Shown: positions 16,990 through 26,847 of the stretch, one piece after another
How positions within the stretch are numbered: the stretch's first letter is position 1
Layout of the letters: the number at the start of each line of letters is the position of its first letter
NCBI RefSeq assembly: GCF_002835935.1
Contig: NZ_PJCF01000004.1
Span: forward strand, 558,001-622,000
Length of the DNA stretch: 64,000 nt
From: Paraglaciecola sp. MB-3u-78
GTDB taxonomy: Bacteria; Pseudomonadota; Gammaproteobacteria; Enterobacterales; Alteromonadaceae
Direction: 5' to 3'
The notes under the pieces: generated by a model
The model's database searches: none
Seen by the model: only the letters and a program-made list of their open reading frames with translations
What the model was told of the DNA's origin: nothing
Made by a program: the position numbers and the translations under genes

Positions 16990-17490
16990 CTACTTTGCTT
17001 TTGTACGGTTATTGGTATCTCGGCTATTCTTTATCACTTCATCGTCTAGGGGCATTTGTGTGGTTTTAGCCAAGCGGTCGTAGAGTAATACGTTGACTGT
17101 AGCTGCCAGATTCATGCAGCCGACAGTAGGGATATATACCACATGATCACATTGATCCACTATCTCTTGCTCAATTGACCCATCTTCAGGGCCAAATATA
17201 TATAAGGCATTTTCAGGATGAATAAAATTAGGCAGTGGTGTTGCGCCTTCTACCAGTTCTACTGCTACTTTCGTAAGATTTGTGTCTGTTGTTGTACAAA
17301 TGATCTCATCAACATGACTGACCTTAATATTTAAATGTACATTTTTGGTGTCGGTTTGGAATGCTTTGGCCCGCGCATAACGCTCGCCTGTATAACGAAT
17401 GCTTTGTGCTTGATAACAACCGGCAGCACGCAAAATGCTGCCCATGTTTTGTGGGCTTTTGGGATTAATAATAGCTAAGTGTATTGGCAA
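16990..17490 (-). CDS. SpoU/TrmH-family RNA 2'-O-methyltransferase
   Basis: A 166-residue SPOUT methyltransferase of the short TrmL/TrmH type. The N-terminal segment LAIINPKSPQNMGSILRAAG corresponds to the RNA-binding motif 1 (N-x-G-x-I-x-R), ALYIFGPEDGSI is motif 2, and GCMNLAATVNVLLYD is motif 3, which forms the trefoil knot binding S-adenosylmethionine. It transfers a methyl group to a ribose of tRNA or rRNA; which one is not evident. The start is TTG at 17490, one base after the upstream aldo/keto reductase stop, with AGGA about 9 bases before it, so the two genes form an operon. The C-terminus is slightly extended and Asn/Lys-rich. Confidence 0.85.
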   Translation of the reverse strand: MPIHLAIINPKSPQNMGSILRAAGCYQAQSIRYTGERYARAKAFQTDTKNVHLNIKVSHVDEIICTTTDTNLTKVAVELVEGATPLPNFIHPENALYIFGPEDGSIEQEIVDQCDHVVYIPTVGCMNLAATVNVLLYDRLAKTTQMPLDDEVIKNSRDTNNRTKAK

Positions 17491-17491
17491 G

Positions 17492-18508
17492 TTACTGTCC
17501 TAGTATATTGTCGATGTTGATTAATTCTTGTTGAGTAAATGCTAAATTATCTAAAGCTGCCACACAGTCTTCAATTTGACTGACTTTACTCGCGCCAATA
17601 ATAGCGCTAGTGACAGCTTGATTGTTAAGTACCCAAGCCACCGCCATTTGTGCAAGGGATTGTCCTCTTTGTACGGCGAGTTCATTAAGTTGCATGACTT
17701 TGGTGACTTTCTCTTGGCTGATATTGTCTTCGGTTAAATAAATTTGATCACTGCGTGACGCGCGTGACCCTTGAGGAACACCTTTAAGATATTTATTGGT
17801 TAAAATACCTTGGGCCAATGGCGAGAATACAATTGAGCCAACTCCTTCCTCTAACAAAACCTCTGTCAATCCGTCTTCTATCCATCTATCAAACATATTA
17901 TAACTAGGCTGGTGAATAAGCAGAGGTGTGCCTAAATCTTGTAAAATACGCATGGCTTGTTTGGTATGAACCGGTGAATAGCTAGAAATTCCCACATACA
18001 TGGCACGACCGGAACGCACAATATAGTCTAACGCTTGCATGGTTTCTTCAAGTGGTGTGTCGGGGTCATAACAGTGTGAATAAAACACATCAAAATAATC
18101 CAGACCGGTGCGTTTGAGACTTTGGTCACAGCTGGCAATCAAATATTTACGTGAACCACCCATGCCATAAGGTCCAGCCCACATATCGTATCCTGCTTTA
18201 CTGGATACCAATATTTCATCGCGATAGGGCTTAAAACTTTTGGCCATAACCTGACCAAATGTCGATTCTGCAGAACCAAAGGGAGGGCCATAATTGTTGG
18301 CTAAATCGAAATGATTAATGCCTAAATCAAAGGCACGATGTAACATGTTTTGAGCATTTTGACTCGAGTCTACAGCACCAAAATTTTGCCATAATCCTAA
18401 CGATAAGGCGGGTAATTTAAGACCGCTTTTACCGCATCGGCCATAGGACATGTTTTCATATCTATTACTAGCGGCTAAATATTGCGGATTAGGATCAGTT
18501 TTTATCAT
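17492..18508 (-). CDS. Aldo/keto reductase (YghZ-like, glyceraldehyde-3-phosphate reductase group)
   Basis: A 338-residue AKR with a TIM-barrel fold. The catalytic tetrad is visible: Asp and Tyr in HFDLANNYG, Lys in VSSKAGYD, and His in FYSHCYD. The N-terminal YGRCGKSGLKLPALSLGLWQNFG and the end of the barrel (AIIGASKVSQIED) are typical of the YghZ/AKR14 group, which reduce aldehydes such as L-glyceraldehyde 3-phosphate and methylglyoxal using NADPH. The ATG at 18508 was chosen over an in-frame GTG at 18520 because GTGGAA then serves as ribosome site. It precedes and probably co-transcribes with the SpoU methyltransferase gene. Confidence 0.88.
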   Translation of the reverse strand: MIKTDPNPQYLAASNRYENMSYGRCGKSGLKLPALSLGLWQNFGAVDSSQNAQNMLHRAFDLGINHFDLANNYGPPFGSAESTFGQVMAKSFKPYRDEILVSSKAGYDMWAGPYGMGGSRKYLIASCDQSLKRTGLDYFDVFYSHCYDPDTPLEETMQALDYIVRSGRAMYVGISSYSPVHTKQAMRILQDLGTPLLIHQPSYNMFDRWIEDGLTEVLLEEGVGSIVFSPLAQGILTNKYLKGVPQGSRASRSDQIYLTEDNISQEKVTKVMQLNELAVQRGQSLAQMAVAWVLNNQAVTSAIIGASKVSQIEDCVAALDNLAFTQQELINIDNILGQ

Positions 18509-18640
18509 TAAGAGTTCCACTGTATAAAAATTTGAGCTAGCCTAAACCAAAGTAAACTAATTCTCAATTTACATGTATTCAATGCTTAGGATAAATCCGA
18601 ATTCAATGTGATTGAGTATTCTATTTTAAAGGAGTAACAA

Positions 18641-19039
18641 ATGAAATTTGATGCGTTTATACAGTCCATAGATATGGGGCATTGCCAAGATCAACAACAA
18701 CGTGAGGCGTTGTTTGATTTAGTGTTATTCCTGATTGTTGCTGATGGAGTGATCACTGAACAAGAAACACAATTTATGCGAAATTGGTTAGATAAAATTG
18801 AGTGGACTGCGGATGTGACTAAAGAAGAATATTACACCACCATCTTGCTGAAATGTTATGCCGCTATTAAAACTAACACAGTAGACGATTATTTAACCCA
18901 CAGAGCCAAATTGTTGATTGATAATGACATGAAACAACAAGCTATGCAGTTAGTTAGGGATGTTGCTATTGCGGATGGTGAGCTAGATGCAGCAGAACAA
19001 CAGGCTATTAACCTGTTGTCTGAGGTCTTGGAGAAATAA
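18641..19039 (+). CDS. TerB-like small acidic protein
   Basis: A 132-residue, all-helical, acidic protein. Two Asp-rich turns, LIVADGVITEQE and VAIADGELDAAEQ, sit about 75 residues apart, which is the signature of the TerB/DjlA-type fold that can bind metal ions. TerB-like proteins occur in tellurite-resistance operons and as stand-alone stress proteins. Here it stands alone with a strong ribosome site (AAGGAGT), and no other ter gene is nearby, so a direct tellurite role is unsupported. It is convergent with the RND operon. Confidence 0.75.
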   Translation: MKFDAFIQSIDMGHCQDQQQREALFDLVLFLIVADGVITEQETQFMRNWLDKIEWTADVTKEEYYTTILLKCYAAIKTNTVDDYLTHRAKLLIDNDMKQQAMQLVRDVAIADGELDAAEQQAINLLSEVLEK

Positions 19040-19060
19040 AGTTGTAAGTATTGATGGTGT

Positions 19061-19228
19061 TTAACGCTTGTTGTTTTTTCTAGGGAATGCCTTTAACCTA
19101 AAGTCTAGTTCAAACATAAAGCCAAGGATCAAAAACATAATTAGACTGGAAGTGTTACCAATACTATAGAAAAAAATAGCGGCTATCGCTAGTAGTGGCA
19201 ACACAATCCAGCGGCTTAATTTATTCAT
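19061..19228 (-). CDS. 55-residue membrane protein at the end of the RND operon
   Basis: This short ORF begins ATG AAT AAA at 19228 with a strong ribosome site (GAGGAAGAG) 7 bases upstream and ends at TAA 19061. The product MNKLSRWIVLPLLAIAA... has two hydrophobic stretches (about residues 7-23 and 28-40) and ends in a basic tail (PRKNNKR), so it should be an inner-membrane hairpin with its tail in the cytoplasm. It starts 21 bases after the stop of the second RND permease on the same strand. By analogy with small pump partners such as AcrZ it may associate with the pump, but that is only inference; I recognise no family. Confidence 0.7.
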   Translation of the reverse strand: MNKLSRWIVLPLLAIAAIFFYSIGNTSSLIMFLILGFMFELDFRLKAFPRKNNKR

Positions 19229-19249
19229 GATGTTCTCTTCCTCTGTTTT

Positions 19250-22200
19250 TCAAATGCTTATGATGCGATTAACCATACGTTTACTGTTAGTGATCATTTC
19301 AGTGGTTTTTGCTCTGAGTTTTAGCAGTAATAAATAAGCGAGTGGCACTAATACCAAACTGGTTAATGTAGAAAATATCAAACCACCAATAATTGAAATG
19401 GCCATGGGCGAGTAGGGTGGGCCATCGCCACCAATTCGGGTACTGCCTATTGCCAATGGCACTAAGCCTAATACAGTGGTGGCCACTGTCATCAGTATTG
19501 GCCTAACGCGCGTTAAACAGGCTTCGATGATCGCTTGTTGCACCCCGTAACCAATATTGATTAGCTGATTTATCCTATCCACCAGCACAATGCCGTTGTT
19601 CACCACTATTCCCATTAGTATTAACATACCAATCATACTCATAATCGACATATCTAAACCGGTTGCAAATAAGGCCCAAAATACCCCTGTCATTGAAAAC
19701 AACAGTGAAGTGATGACAGCGGTAGGTAACAGTAATGACTCAAACAAAGCCGCCATCACAATGTAAATCATGATTAAGGCTAATAACATATTGGTTTGCA
19801 TGGCATCTTCGTTTTGGTTTTGGCGTTTAATGCTGCCATCAAATGTCCAATCATAACCTGTGGGTAATTTAATATGTTGCATCACACCTTCAATACTTTT
19901 TTGAGCATCTTCCAAGGTAAAACCGTCTTGTAAATTGCCGCCAATGGTAATAGAAGTTTGGCGATAGCTACGGTTAATTTCAGAGAGTCTTGGTTTGACC
20001 TCTAATTTAGCAATCATATCTAATGTGACATTTTGGCCTGACTCACGAGTGATAGTTAAATTCTTGAGAGCGTCTACTGAATTTTGCAATTCTTGGTCGT
20101 ACATTAAACGAATGCCTATCTCACCGCTATCACCGTAGCGGAAAGTACGCAGGTTTGCCCCCCGCAACGCGGTAGATACAACGCGAGAAATATCGCTGGT
20201 ATTCAGCCCAAAACGAAATGCTTTTTGCCTGTCTATGACGATCTGTAATTCCTGTTTTTGACGACTGGTATCGGTTTTGACTTCTGACAGCCCTGCTACA
20301 TTGGCCAATATTGGAATGATTTGTTCCGCTATTTGGCCAAGTCTCTCAGAAGAGTCGCCTATAAGAGTCATTTGAATGCCACCGCCGTTTCCTTGATCCC
20401 ACTGGAACGAAGGTTTCGCCCTGACAAATTTCGGCAAGTTATCAGTGATTTGTTTTTTTACTTCTGACTGGGACACGGGCAGATCATCAATTAGGGTAAT
20501 TCCTGATACAGCAAAACCCGCGGTGTAATAGGTGTAAACCTGTTTGATATGAAATTTCTCCTGATTGGCATACAGGTATTTCTCCATTTTACTCACCGTT
20601 TTTTCCACTTCTTCCAAACTAAAACTACCTTGAATGTCATAGTTCATCCACACTCGGCTTTGGTCGTCATTGTTATCATCATCACTGGTAACGTGTTGCA
20701 TTGGCAGTGCTGTACTTGCAAGGATCAAAATAGCAATTAAGCTGGTTTTTCCTTGGTTGTTAAGGGACCAAGTAAGAATATGTTTATACCAAGTAGCCAT
20801 TTTCCCAGGTGGTTTCGGTTGTTTGTTGTTGCCGTTTTTAGCTACTTTGGTTTTAATTTTGGTTGAAAGTAGTGGGATCAGAGTTTGAGAAATCAATAAC
20901 GATGCAAATAATGAGATACAGATTGCAATGGCAACATGTTCTAAAAAGATAGTGATGTTGACCTTAGCGCCGACAATATTTGGTAAAAAAACGATAGCAG
21001 TAGTGATAGTTCCAGCGATGACGGCTAAGCTTACTTTACCCACCCCGGCTTTTGTGGCGGCAATAACATCTGGATTTTTCTCCTTTTCTTGTGTGATACT
21101 TTCTGTCACCACCACAGCATTATCTACCAACATGCCTACCGCCAACATCAGTCCCATCATAGATAGAATATTGATGGTATAACCCATCATGTACATGCAA
21201 CCTAAGGTAATACAAATACTAAAAGGCACAGATAACACCACTAATAAGGTACTCGTTACATTACGTAGAAAGGCGTAAAGAACAAGTAGTGATAATAATG
21301 CGCCAATCATACCGGCATTGAGTAAGTCGGAAAGAGACTCGGTTACACTCTCTGCTTCGTTCTGCATAATAAATAAGTGGATGCCATTAAAAGCTGGGTT
21401 TGAGTTAGCATCTTCAATCACCTTTAACACTTGACTGGATACCTCAACCATATTACTGGTCGATTCGCGAAAAATGTTAAATCCTACTGCATAGGACTGA
21501 TCCAAATGACGACCTTCAGTGCGCTTTGGTTTTTCGTATTTTACTAAAGCAATATCGCTAAGGTGCACGCCCTTTTTAACCATCAGGTCACGGATTTCCT
21601 GCAAGCTAGTAAACTCACCCTGAGGATTGACTGTGATTTTTTGCTCAATATCAGAGTCAATAAAACTGCCTGCTGTAAGGGAAAAGTTGGCATCACTTAA
21701 AGAGCTCGCCAATTCATTGGTATCAACTTGCAGCGCTGCCATCAGTTGTTGATCTAAACGAATAGATATTTGCTTTTTTGTGACTCCGTAAAGTTCGACT
21801 TTAGACACGCCCGCCACTCTTTCTATTGGCCGCTTTAAGTTCCGCTCAAGTAAGTCGTAGGCGCTAGAAAGGTCACGTTCGCTAGACACTCGCAATGAAA
21901 AAATGGGCATGTCGTTGGTGTTAAATTGATATACCAATATCCGTTCTACATCGTCAGGCAAGTCTGCCCTTATGGCATCTATTTTTTCTCTTGCTTCAAT
22001 GCCTTTGGCTTTTAGATTTTCATCCCAAGCAAACTGCAATTGAATTTCAGCACCTTCTTCAGAAGAACGAGAACGCAAACGTTTGATGCCAGACATAGTA
22101 GCTAAAGCTTCTTCTACTGGCCGAGTGATCATTTTCTCCACTTCCACCGGTGTCGCATCATTGTAAGGAATACGAATAGATATTTCCGGAATATCAATGC

Positions 22201-22339
22201 TGGGGAATTTTTCCAGTGGTAATAGCTGACTGGATATAATGCCAAATACCAACATAGATAAAAACAACATCATAATAGTGACTGGGCGTCGTATGGCAAA
22301 ATCCGCTAATGCAGATCCCGCACTTTCGAACTTATCCAT
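19250..22339 (-). CDS. RND efflux permease (second of the operon)
   Basis: A 1029-residue inner-membrane RND transporter. It has the N-terminal helix FAIRRPVTIMMLFLSMLVFG, two porter-domain repeats, and 12 transmembrane helices in two blocks. Helix 4 carries AVGMLVDNAVVVTES, with the proton-relay Asp, and helix 11 carries GIVVNNGIVLVDR. Such pumps use the proton gradient to export drugs or lipids in a trimeric complex. The gene overlaps the end of the first RND gene. The ATG at 22339 was chosen over 22357 because GGGGAG then stands 7 bases before it. Two RND genes with one adaptor suggest a mixed trimer like MdtBC. Confidence 0.9.
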   Translation of the reverse strand: MDKFESAGSALADFAIRRPVTIMMLFLSMLVFGIISSQLLPLEKFPSIDIPEISIRIPYNDATPVEVEKMITRPVEEALATMSGIKRLRSRSSEEGAEIQLQFAWDENLKAKGIEAREKIDAIRADLPDDVERILVYQFNTNDMPIFSLRVSSERDLSSAYDLLERNLKRPIERVAGVSKVELYGVTKKQISIRLDQQLMAALQVDTNELASSLSDANFSLTAGSFIDSDIEQKITVNPQGEFTSLQEIRDLMVKKGVHLSDIALVKYEKPKRTEGRHLDQSYAVGFNIFRESTSNMVEVSSQVLKVIEDANSNPAFNGIHLFIMQNEAESVTESLSDLLNAGMIGALLSLLVLYAFLRNVTSTLLVVLSVPFSICITLGCMYMMGYTINILSMMGLMLAVGMLVDNAVVVTESITQEKEKNPDVIAATKAGVGKVSLAVIAGTITTAIVFLPNIVGAKVNITIFLEHVAIAICISLFASLLISQTLIPLLSTKIKTKVAKNGNNKQPKPPGKMATWYKHILTWSLNNQGKTSLIAILILASTALPMQHVTSDDDNNDDQSRVWMNYDIQGSFSLEEVEKTVSKMEKYLYANQEKFHIKQVYTYYTAGFAVSGITLIDDLPVSQSEVKKQITDNLPKFVRAKPSFQWDQGNGGGIQMTLIGDSSERLGQIAEQIIPILANVAGLSEVKTDTSRQKQELQIVIDRQKAFRFGLNTSDISRVVSTALRGANLRTFRYGDSGEIGIRLMYDQELQNSVDALKNLTITRESGQNVTLDMIAKLEVKPRLSEINRSYRQTSITIGGNLQDGFTLEDAQKSIEGVMQHIKLPTGYDWTFDGSIKRQNQNEDAMQTNMLLALIMIYIVMAALFESLLLPTAVITSLLFSMTGVFWALFATGLDMSIMSMIGMLILMGIVVNNGIVLVDRINQLINIGYGVQQAIIEACLTRVRPILMTVATTVLGLVPLAIGSTRIGGDGPPYSPMAISIIGGLIFSTLTSLVLVPLAYLLLLKLRAKTTEMITNSKRMVNRIISI

Positions 22340-25300
22340 ACATTGTCTCCCCATCATCTGTACTTATTGGCAATTCCTTTGATTGTTTTTCAAACTGCTT
22401 ACGGTCAAATAAACTGTAGATTACAGGGATAAAAAATAAGGTTAGAAGGGTGGCAAAAAGTAAACCATAAATAACAGTGATGGCCATAGGTGTACGAATT
22501 TCAGCCCCTTCTCCTAACCCGACTGCCATAGGTAGTAACCCTAATGAGGTCGTAAGAGTGGTCATTAAAATCGGTCGTAGGCGACTTTGTGCGGCGTCGA
22601 TGATAGCCGCGGTTTTTTCTAGTCCAGAGGCACGCAATTGGTTAATTCGGTCGATTAATACTATGGCATTATTCACTACAATACCTGCTAGCATAATTAG
22701 CCCAATAAAGACCACTACGCTGATATTAGTGCCTGACAGGTACAATCCATAAATAGACCCTGCACAAGCTAAAGGCACAGTAAATAAAATCAGTAATGGG
22801 TGTAATAATGACTCAAATTGAGAGGCCATGACCAGGTACACTAAAAATATCGCCAGTGCTAAGGCAAACTGTAAAGATTGAAAACTGTTTTCCATTTCTT
22901 CACTTTGTCCGGCTACTTTAGCTTGCATGTTTAAAGGCAATTTTAACGTATCGATATGTTGTTGTACGGCTAATACCGCTTCGTTTAAATCACCATAATT
23001 TAAATTGGCTGAAACTACTGCAACCCGTTCTTGACCTATTCGGGTGATTTCACTTGGACCAATTGACATACTTATGTCTGCCACTGCTGCCAAAGGGATA
23101 GAGGGTCTAGCACCTGGATTAACGATCATTTGGCCAATATCAGCAATAGAATCCCGTTGTTTTTCAATGGTTCTGACGAGGATATCGACTTTGCGGTCTT
23201 CAATACTGTATTTTGTCGCTACTTCTCCGCCAATTTTTGCAGAAATAAGTTTAGACACATCGGGTGCATTGATACCAAGCTGGGCGAGCTTTCCATGGTC
23301 GAATTTTATTTTAAGTTCTGGATTACCTGATTGTAATGAGGACTTCACATCGGCGAACCGTTTATCACTTTGCATGATAGTTGCCATCTTTTGACTGTAT
23401 TTACTCAAATTTTCAAGATCATAACCCACGATTTGTACCGCTAAAGGTGTAGCAAAAGTAAACAATGCAGGTTTACCAAATTTACTCTGAACCCCCGCTT
23501 GTTGTGACAAATAACCGCGCATTTTGTCCATCACTAGTTGATTTGTCGCAGCAGAGCTATCGGTTTGCATCACCACATTTAATTTGCCCCAATATTCACC
23601 ACCTTGACTGGCTGATACATTCATTAAACTTCCTGTCCCCGCTAAAGCATAGGTGCGCTCTACGCCTTCAAGGTCAGCTGTAAAGTTAGCTAAGCCAGCA
23701 ATTACGCGGTCGGTATTTTCTAATTGGGAGCCTGTGGGTAAGTTGATTTCCACATAAAACTCACCTTGAGACATATCTGGGATCAACTCCATACCTAGCT
23801 TAGGTAATAACAACACTGACGCCAAAGAAACCGCAATCACCGCAGTCACAACCAACAGGCGAATACCTAATGCCTGTTTAAGCGCAGCCAAGTAGGTTTT
23901 TTCGACTTGTTTAAAACTTTTGTCAAATATCCATAATAAGGGCTGGAACAAAGTACCAAATACTTTACTTAATAGTCTGAATAACAAAACGATTAAGGAC
24001 GTAATAACAAAGGGTATAAAATGGAAAATCAATTGAACTAGCCAATACACTGGCAGTGATAAATAATGAAAAAACCAGCCTGTCTTGGTTGTTGGAAGAG
24101 TTTTTTCGAGGCTTCCACCTAAATCTAAGGTTGGTTTATTTTGTGTCTCATCTGTGGATTTCTCTCTTGCGGCCAACATAGGTATCAATGTTAGAGCTAC
24201 GACTAGCGATGCAGCCAAGGCAAAAGTAACGGTTAAGGCTTGGTCGCTAAACAGCTGGCCGGCTATGCCTTCAACAAAGACTAATGGAAAAAATACGGCC
24301 ATGGTTGTTAATGTTGATGCGATGATGGCCATGGATACTTCTTTGGTACCGATGATTGCAGCCTGTTTGAAATTTTTGGTTTTAGTTTTATGCTGAGCAA
24401 TGTTTTCTAACACTACTATGGAGTTATCGACAAGTAGGCCAATAGCCAGCGCGATACCCCCTAAACTCATAATATTTAAACTAATATCATTGCCATACAT
24501 AAGATTAAATGTGGCAATAATTGAGACAGGAATGGAAATAGAAATAATCAATGTTGACCAAATGTTTTTCAAAAACAGATACAACACCAACATAGCCAGC
24601 AAACCACCAATAACAGCGGCTGATTTTACTTCGTTAATTGCACTGGCAATAAACCTAGATTGATCGTATACCAACTGCAACTGATATTGACTGGGTATGT
24701 CATCTTGCAATTGAGCAATGCGAAACTGTACATTTTCGGCTACTTGTACAGTGTTCGCATCGCCTTCTTTATAAATCGCTATTTCTACGCCTTCAAAACC
24801 ATTAAAACGGTTCATAGAGGTGGGCTCTTTGTGAGCATCTTGCACTGTGGCAATGTCACCTAAACGAATATTTCTGCCTTCTCGATTAGCGATAAACAGA
24901 TCACGTATCTCGTCTAAGGTTTGAAATTGATTTAAGGTGCGCACTAAATACTCTTGTGAGCCATCTTTTACTCGGCCACCAGAGGAATTGACGTTTTCAT
25001 CTTTTAAACGTTTAATAACCTCACTAACAGTGATGTTCAACTGACTGGTTTTTTGTTGGTCAACCAGTACCTGAATTTCATTTTCTAAACCACCACCTAC
25101 TTTAACCGATGCCACACCCACTACTGATTCGAGTTGCCGCTTAATTTGTTCTTCGGCGTATATCCGTAGTGCTTTAATACCTTGGTCAGTTAAGGCTATT
25201 TGCTGACTGTCTTTTGTTGCTAGGGGCTTTGAACCTGTTGTGGCATTTGCGTCATTGACAACTTTGGCACCTCCTAAGCCAAAACGCATGACTGGATCTA

Positions 25301-25697
25301 AGCTAGGATTAAAGCGTAATAATAATGGCTTTTTTATATCCAAGGGTAATTGTAGCGTGTCTAGTTTTTCCCGTACCTCAAGGCTGGCTAAGTCCATATC
25401 TGTGCCCCACTCAAACTCAAGTAACACATCAGATTGACCGGCTTTTGAAGTTGAAGTGACGGTGCGTACACCTTTAACCACACCTATAGTTTCTTCAATG
25501 GGTTTGGATACCAGTTGTTCTATTTCGCCCGGTGCTGCGCCAATATAATCTGTGCGGATAGTCAGGGTAGGGTAGGACAATTCCGGTAACAGGTTTATCG
25601 CCAGACGCGATAATGAAACCATACCAAATAAAATAACTGCAAAGGTAAACATCCATACTGTGACTGGCCGTTTGACCGCAATCTCAACAATGTTCAT
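22332..25697 (-). CDS. RND efflux permease with extra central hydrophobic insertion (first of the operon)
   Basis: A 1121-residue RND transporter, about 90 residues longer than usual. The N-terminus (IAVKRPVTVWMFTFAVILFG), helix 4 (AIGLLVDNSIVVLEN, proton-relay Asp) and helix 11 (GIVVNNAIVLIDR) are typical. The extra length is at about residues 515-595, between the two membrane blocks. It holds a polar linker and strongly hydrophobic stretches (YWLVQLIFHFIPFVITSLIV and LLSKVFGTLFQPLLWIF) that could form an additional membrane hairpin. The gene starts 10 bases after the adaptor stop and overlaps the next RND gene. The substrate is unknown; HAE1-like multidrug export is the default. Confidence 0.9.
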   Translation of the reverse strand: MNIVEIAVKRPVTVWMFTFAVILFGMVSLSRLAINLLPELSYPTLTIRTDYIGAAPGEIEQLVSKPIEETIGVVKGVRTVTSTSKAGQSDVLLEFEWGTDMDLASLEVREKLDTLQLPLDIKKPLLLRFNPSLDPVMRFGLGGAKVVNDANATTGSKPLATKDSQQIALTDQGIKALRIYAEEQIKRQLESVVGVASVKVGGGLENEIQVLVDQQKTSQLNITVSEVIKRLKDENVNSSGGRVKDGSQEYLVRTLNQFQTLDEIRDLFIANREGRNIRLGDIATVQDAHKEPTSMNRFNGFEGVEIAIYKEGDANTVQVAENVQFRIAQLQDDIPSQYQLQLVYDQSRFIASAINEVKSAAVIGGLLAMLVLYLFLKNIWSTLIISISIPVSIIATFNLMYGNDISLNIMSLGGIALAIGLLVDNSIVVLENIAQHKTKTKNFKQAAIIGTKEVSMAIIASTLTTMAVFFPLVFVEGIAGQLFSDQALTVTFALAASLVVALTLIPMLAAREKSTDETQNKPTLDLGGSLEKTLPTTKTGWFFHYLSLPVYWLVQLIFHFIPFVITSLIVLLFRLLSKVFGTLFQPLLWIFDKSFKQVEKTYLAALKQALGIRLLVVTAVIAVSLASVLLLPKLGMELIPDMSQGEFYVEINLPTGSQLENTDRVIAGLANFTADLEGVERTYALAGTGSLMNVSASQGGEYWGKLNVVMQTDSSAATNQLVMDKMRGYLSQQAGVQSKFGKPALFTFATPLAVQIVGYDLENLSKYSQKMATIMQSDKRFADVKSSLQSGNPELKIKFDHGKLAQLGINAPDVSKLISAKIGGEVATKYSIEDRKVDILVRTIEKQRDSIADIGQMIVNPGARPSIPLAAVADISMSIGPSEITRIGQERVAVVSANLNYGDLNEAVLAVQQHIDTLKLPLNMQAKVAGQSEEMENSFQSLQFALALAIFLVYLVMASQFESLLHPLLILFTVPLACAGSIYGLYLSGTNISVVVFIGLIMLAGIVVNNAIVLIDRINQLRASGLEKTAAIIDAAQSRLRPILMTTLTTSLGLLPMAVGLGEGAEIRTPMAITVIYGLLFATLLTLFFIPVIYSLFDRKQFEKQSKELPISTDDGETMYG

Positions 25698-25707
25698 AAG
25701 ACGCCCC

Positions 25708-26847
25708 TTAACCTTTAGTTAATTGACTGGATGTTTTCTGAGCAAGTTCTACAGTTTCGCTTTGGCTATCGTCATTATTGACAATTTCAACAGGGGCCTG
25801 ATCCCTAAGGTTTTGATGCCCTGTGATAACCACATTTTCAGTACCTGATAAGCCACTTAATATTTCTACCACTTCACCCTCTTGATAACCAACAGTGACG
25901 GCCATTTTACTTGCAATGCCATCTTTAACCACAAACACATTGATACTATCGTCTATAGCAAGTAACGCTTTTCGTGGAAGGAGCACCACATTTTGTTTGG
26001 TGTCGTAATTTAGTTTAACTTGAGCAAACATCCCTGATTTGAGTAAGTTATCAGGATTAGGTACTCGTAATGTGACTTTAAACGTCCCGGTTTTTGAATC
26101 AATAACTGGACTAATACGTTCGACAAAGGCAAGAATATCGTCACCATCAAAAGCAGTTAAGTCTAAAGATGCTTGTTGTTCTTTATGCACTTTAGATAGC
26201 TCCTTTTCAGGTAAATAGACAATTCCATATAGTTCTTTTTGTTGAACGATATGGAACATTCTTTCACGTTGAAAAGACTCACTTAGATTACCTACTTTTG
26301 CATTTCGTTCAGCAATATAACCGGATATAGGCGCTGTTATAGTTGCTTCCTTTAAATCCAGCTCGGCAAGAGAGCGAGTGGCTTTAGCTGATTCATATTG
26401 AGCGGTCAGTTTGTCATAAGTATCGTCACTGACTAATTTCTTATTGTATACCTTATTAATCTTTGACAACTCTTTCTCAACACCTACTAAATCTGCTTTT
26501 GCTCGGTCGAGGTTCAAGTGATAACGACGGGGTTCAATTTGCGCCAATATTTGCCCTTTTTCAACATAGTCGCCTTCTTCTACATAAATATGCTCGATTA
26601 TTCCTGAAGCTCTTGGCACAACAAAGGCTTCTTCTTTTGCTTCTAAAATCGCAGTAGTCGCATAATTTGACGAAATATGACCTATCGACAATGGTGCGAC
26701 TTCAACTGGAACCGAGATAACGACTTCTTGGGTGTCTTCATCTAAGGCCTCGGCTTCACCACAACCACTAAGCAGGCTAACTGATAGCAGGATAGGCAGT
26801 ATCGAAAGTAGTCTAAGGCCAACCTTTTTATTTATTATTGATTCCAT
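25708..26847 (-). CDS. RND efflux periplasmic adaptor (lipoprotein)
   Basis: A 379-residue membrane-fusion protein. The signal peptide ends in a lipobox, SLLSGC with lipid-modified Cys29, anchoring it to the inner membrane. Then follow a lipoyl half (VPRASGIIEHIYVEEGDYV), an alpha-hairpin (about 100-165), the second lipoyl half (ATITAPISGYIAERNAKVG), and beta-barrel and membrane-proximal domains. It is the first gene of the pump operon and would connect the two RND permeases to an outer-membrane TolC-type channel, which is not encoded here. The ATG at 26847 was chosen over an upstream TTG (26868) because AGGAAA precedes it by 6 bases. Confidence 0.9.
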   Translation of the reverse strand: MESIINKKVGLRLLSILPILLSVSLLSGCGEAEALDEDTQEVVISVPVEVAPLSIGHISSNYATTAILEAKEEAFVVPRASGIIEHIYVEEGDYVEKGQILAQIEPRRYHLNLDRAKADLVGVEKELSKINKVYNKKLVSDDTYDKLTAQYESAKATRSLAELDLKEATITAPISGYIAERNAKVGNLSESFQRERMFHIVQQKELYGIVYLPEKELSKVHKEQQASLDLTAFDGDDILAFVERISPVIDSKTGTFKVTLRVPNPDNLLKSGMFAQVKLNYDTKQNVVLLPRKALLAIDDSINVFVVKDGIASKMAVTVGYQEGEVVEILSGLSGTENVVITGHQNLRDQAPVEIVNNDDSQSETVELAQKTSSQLTKG

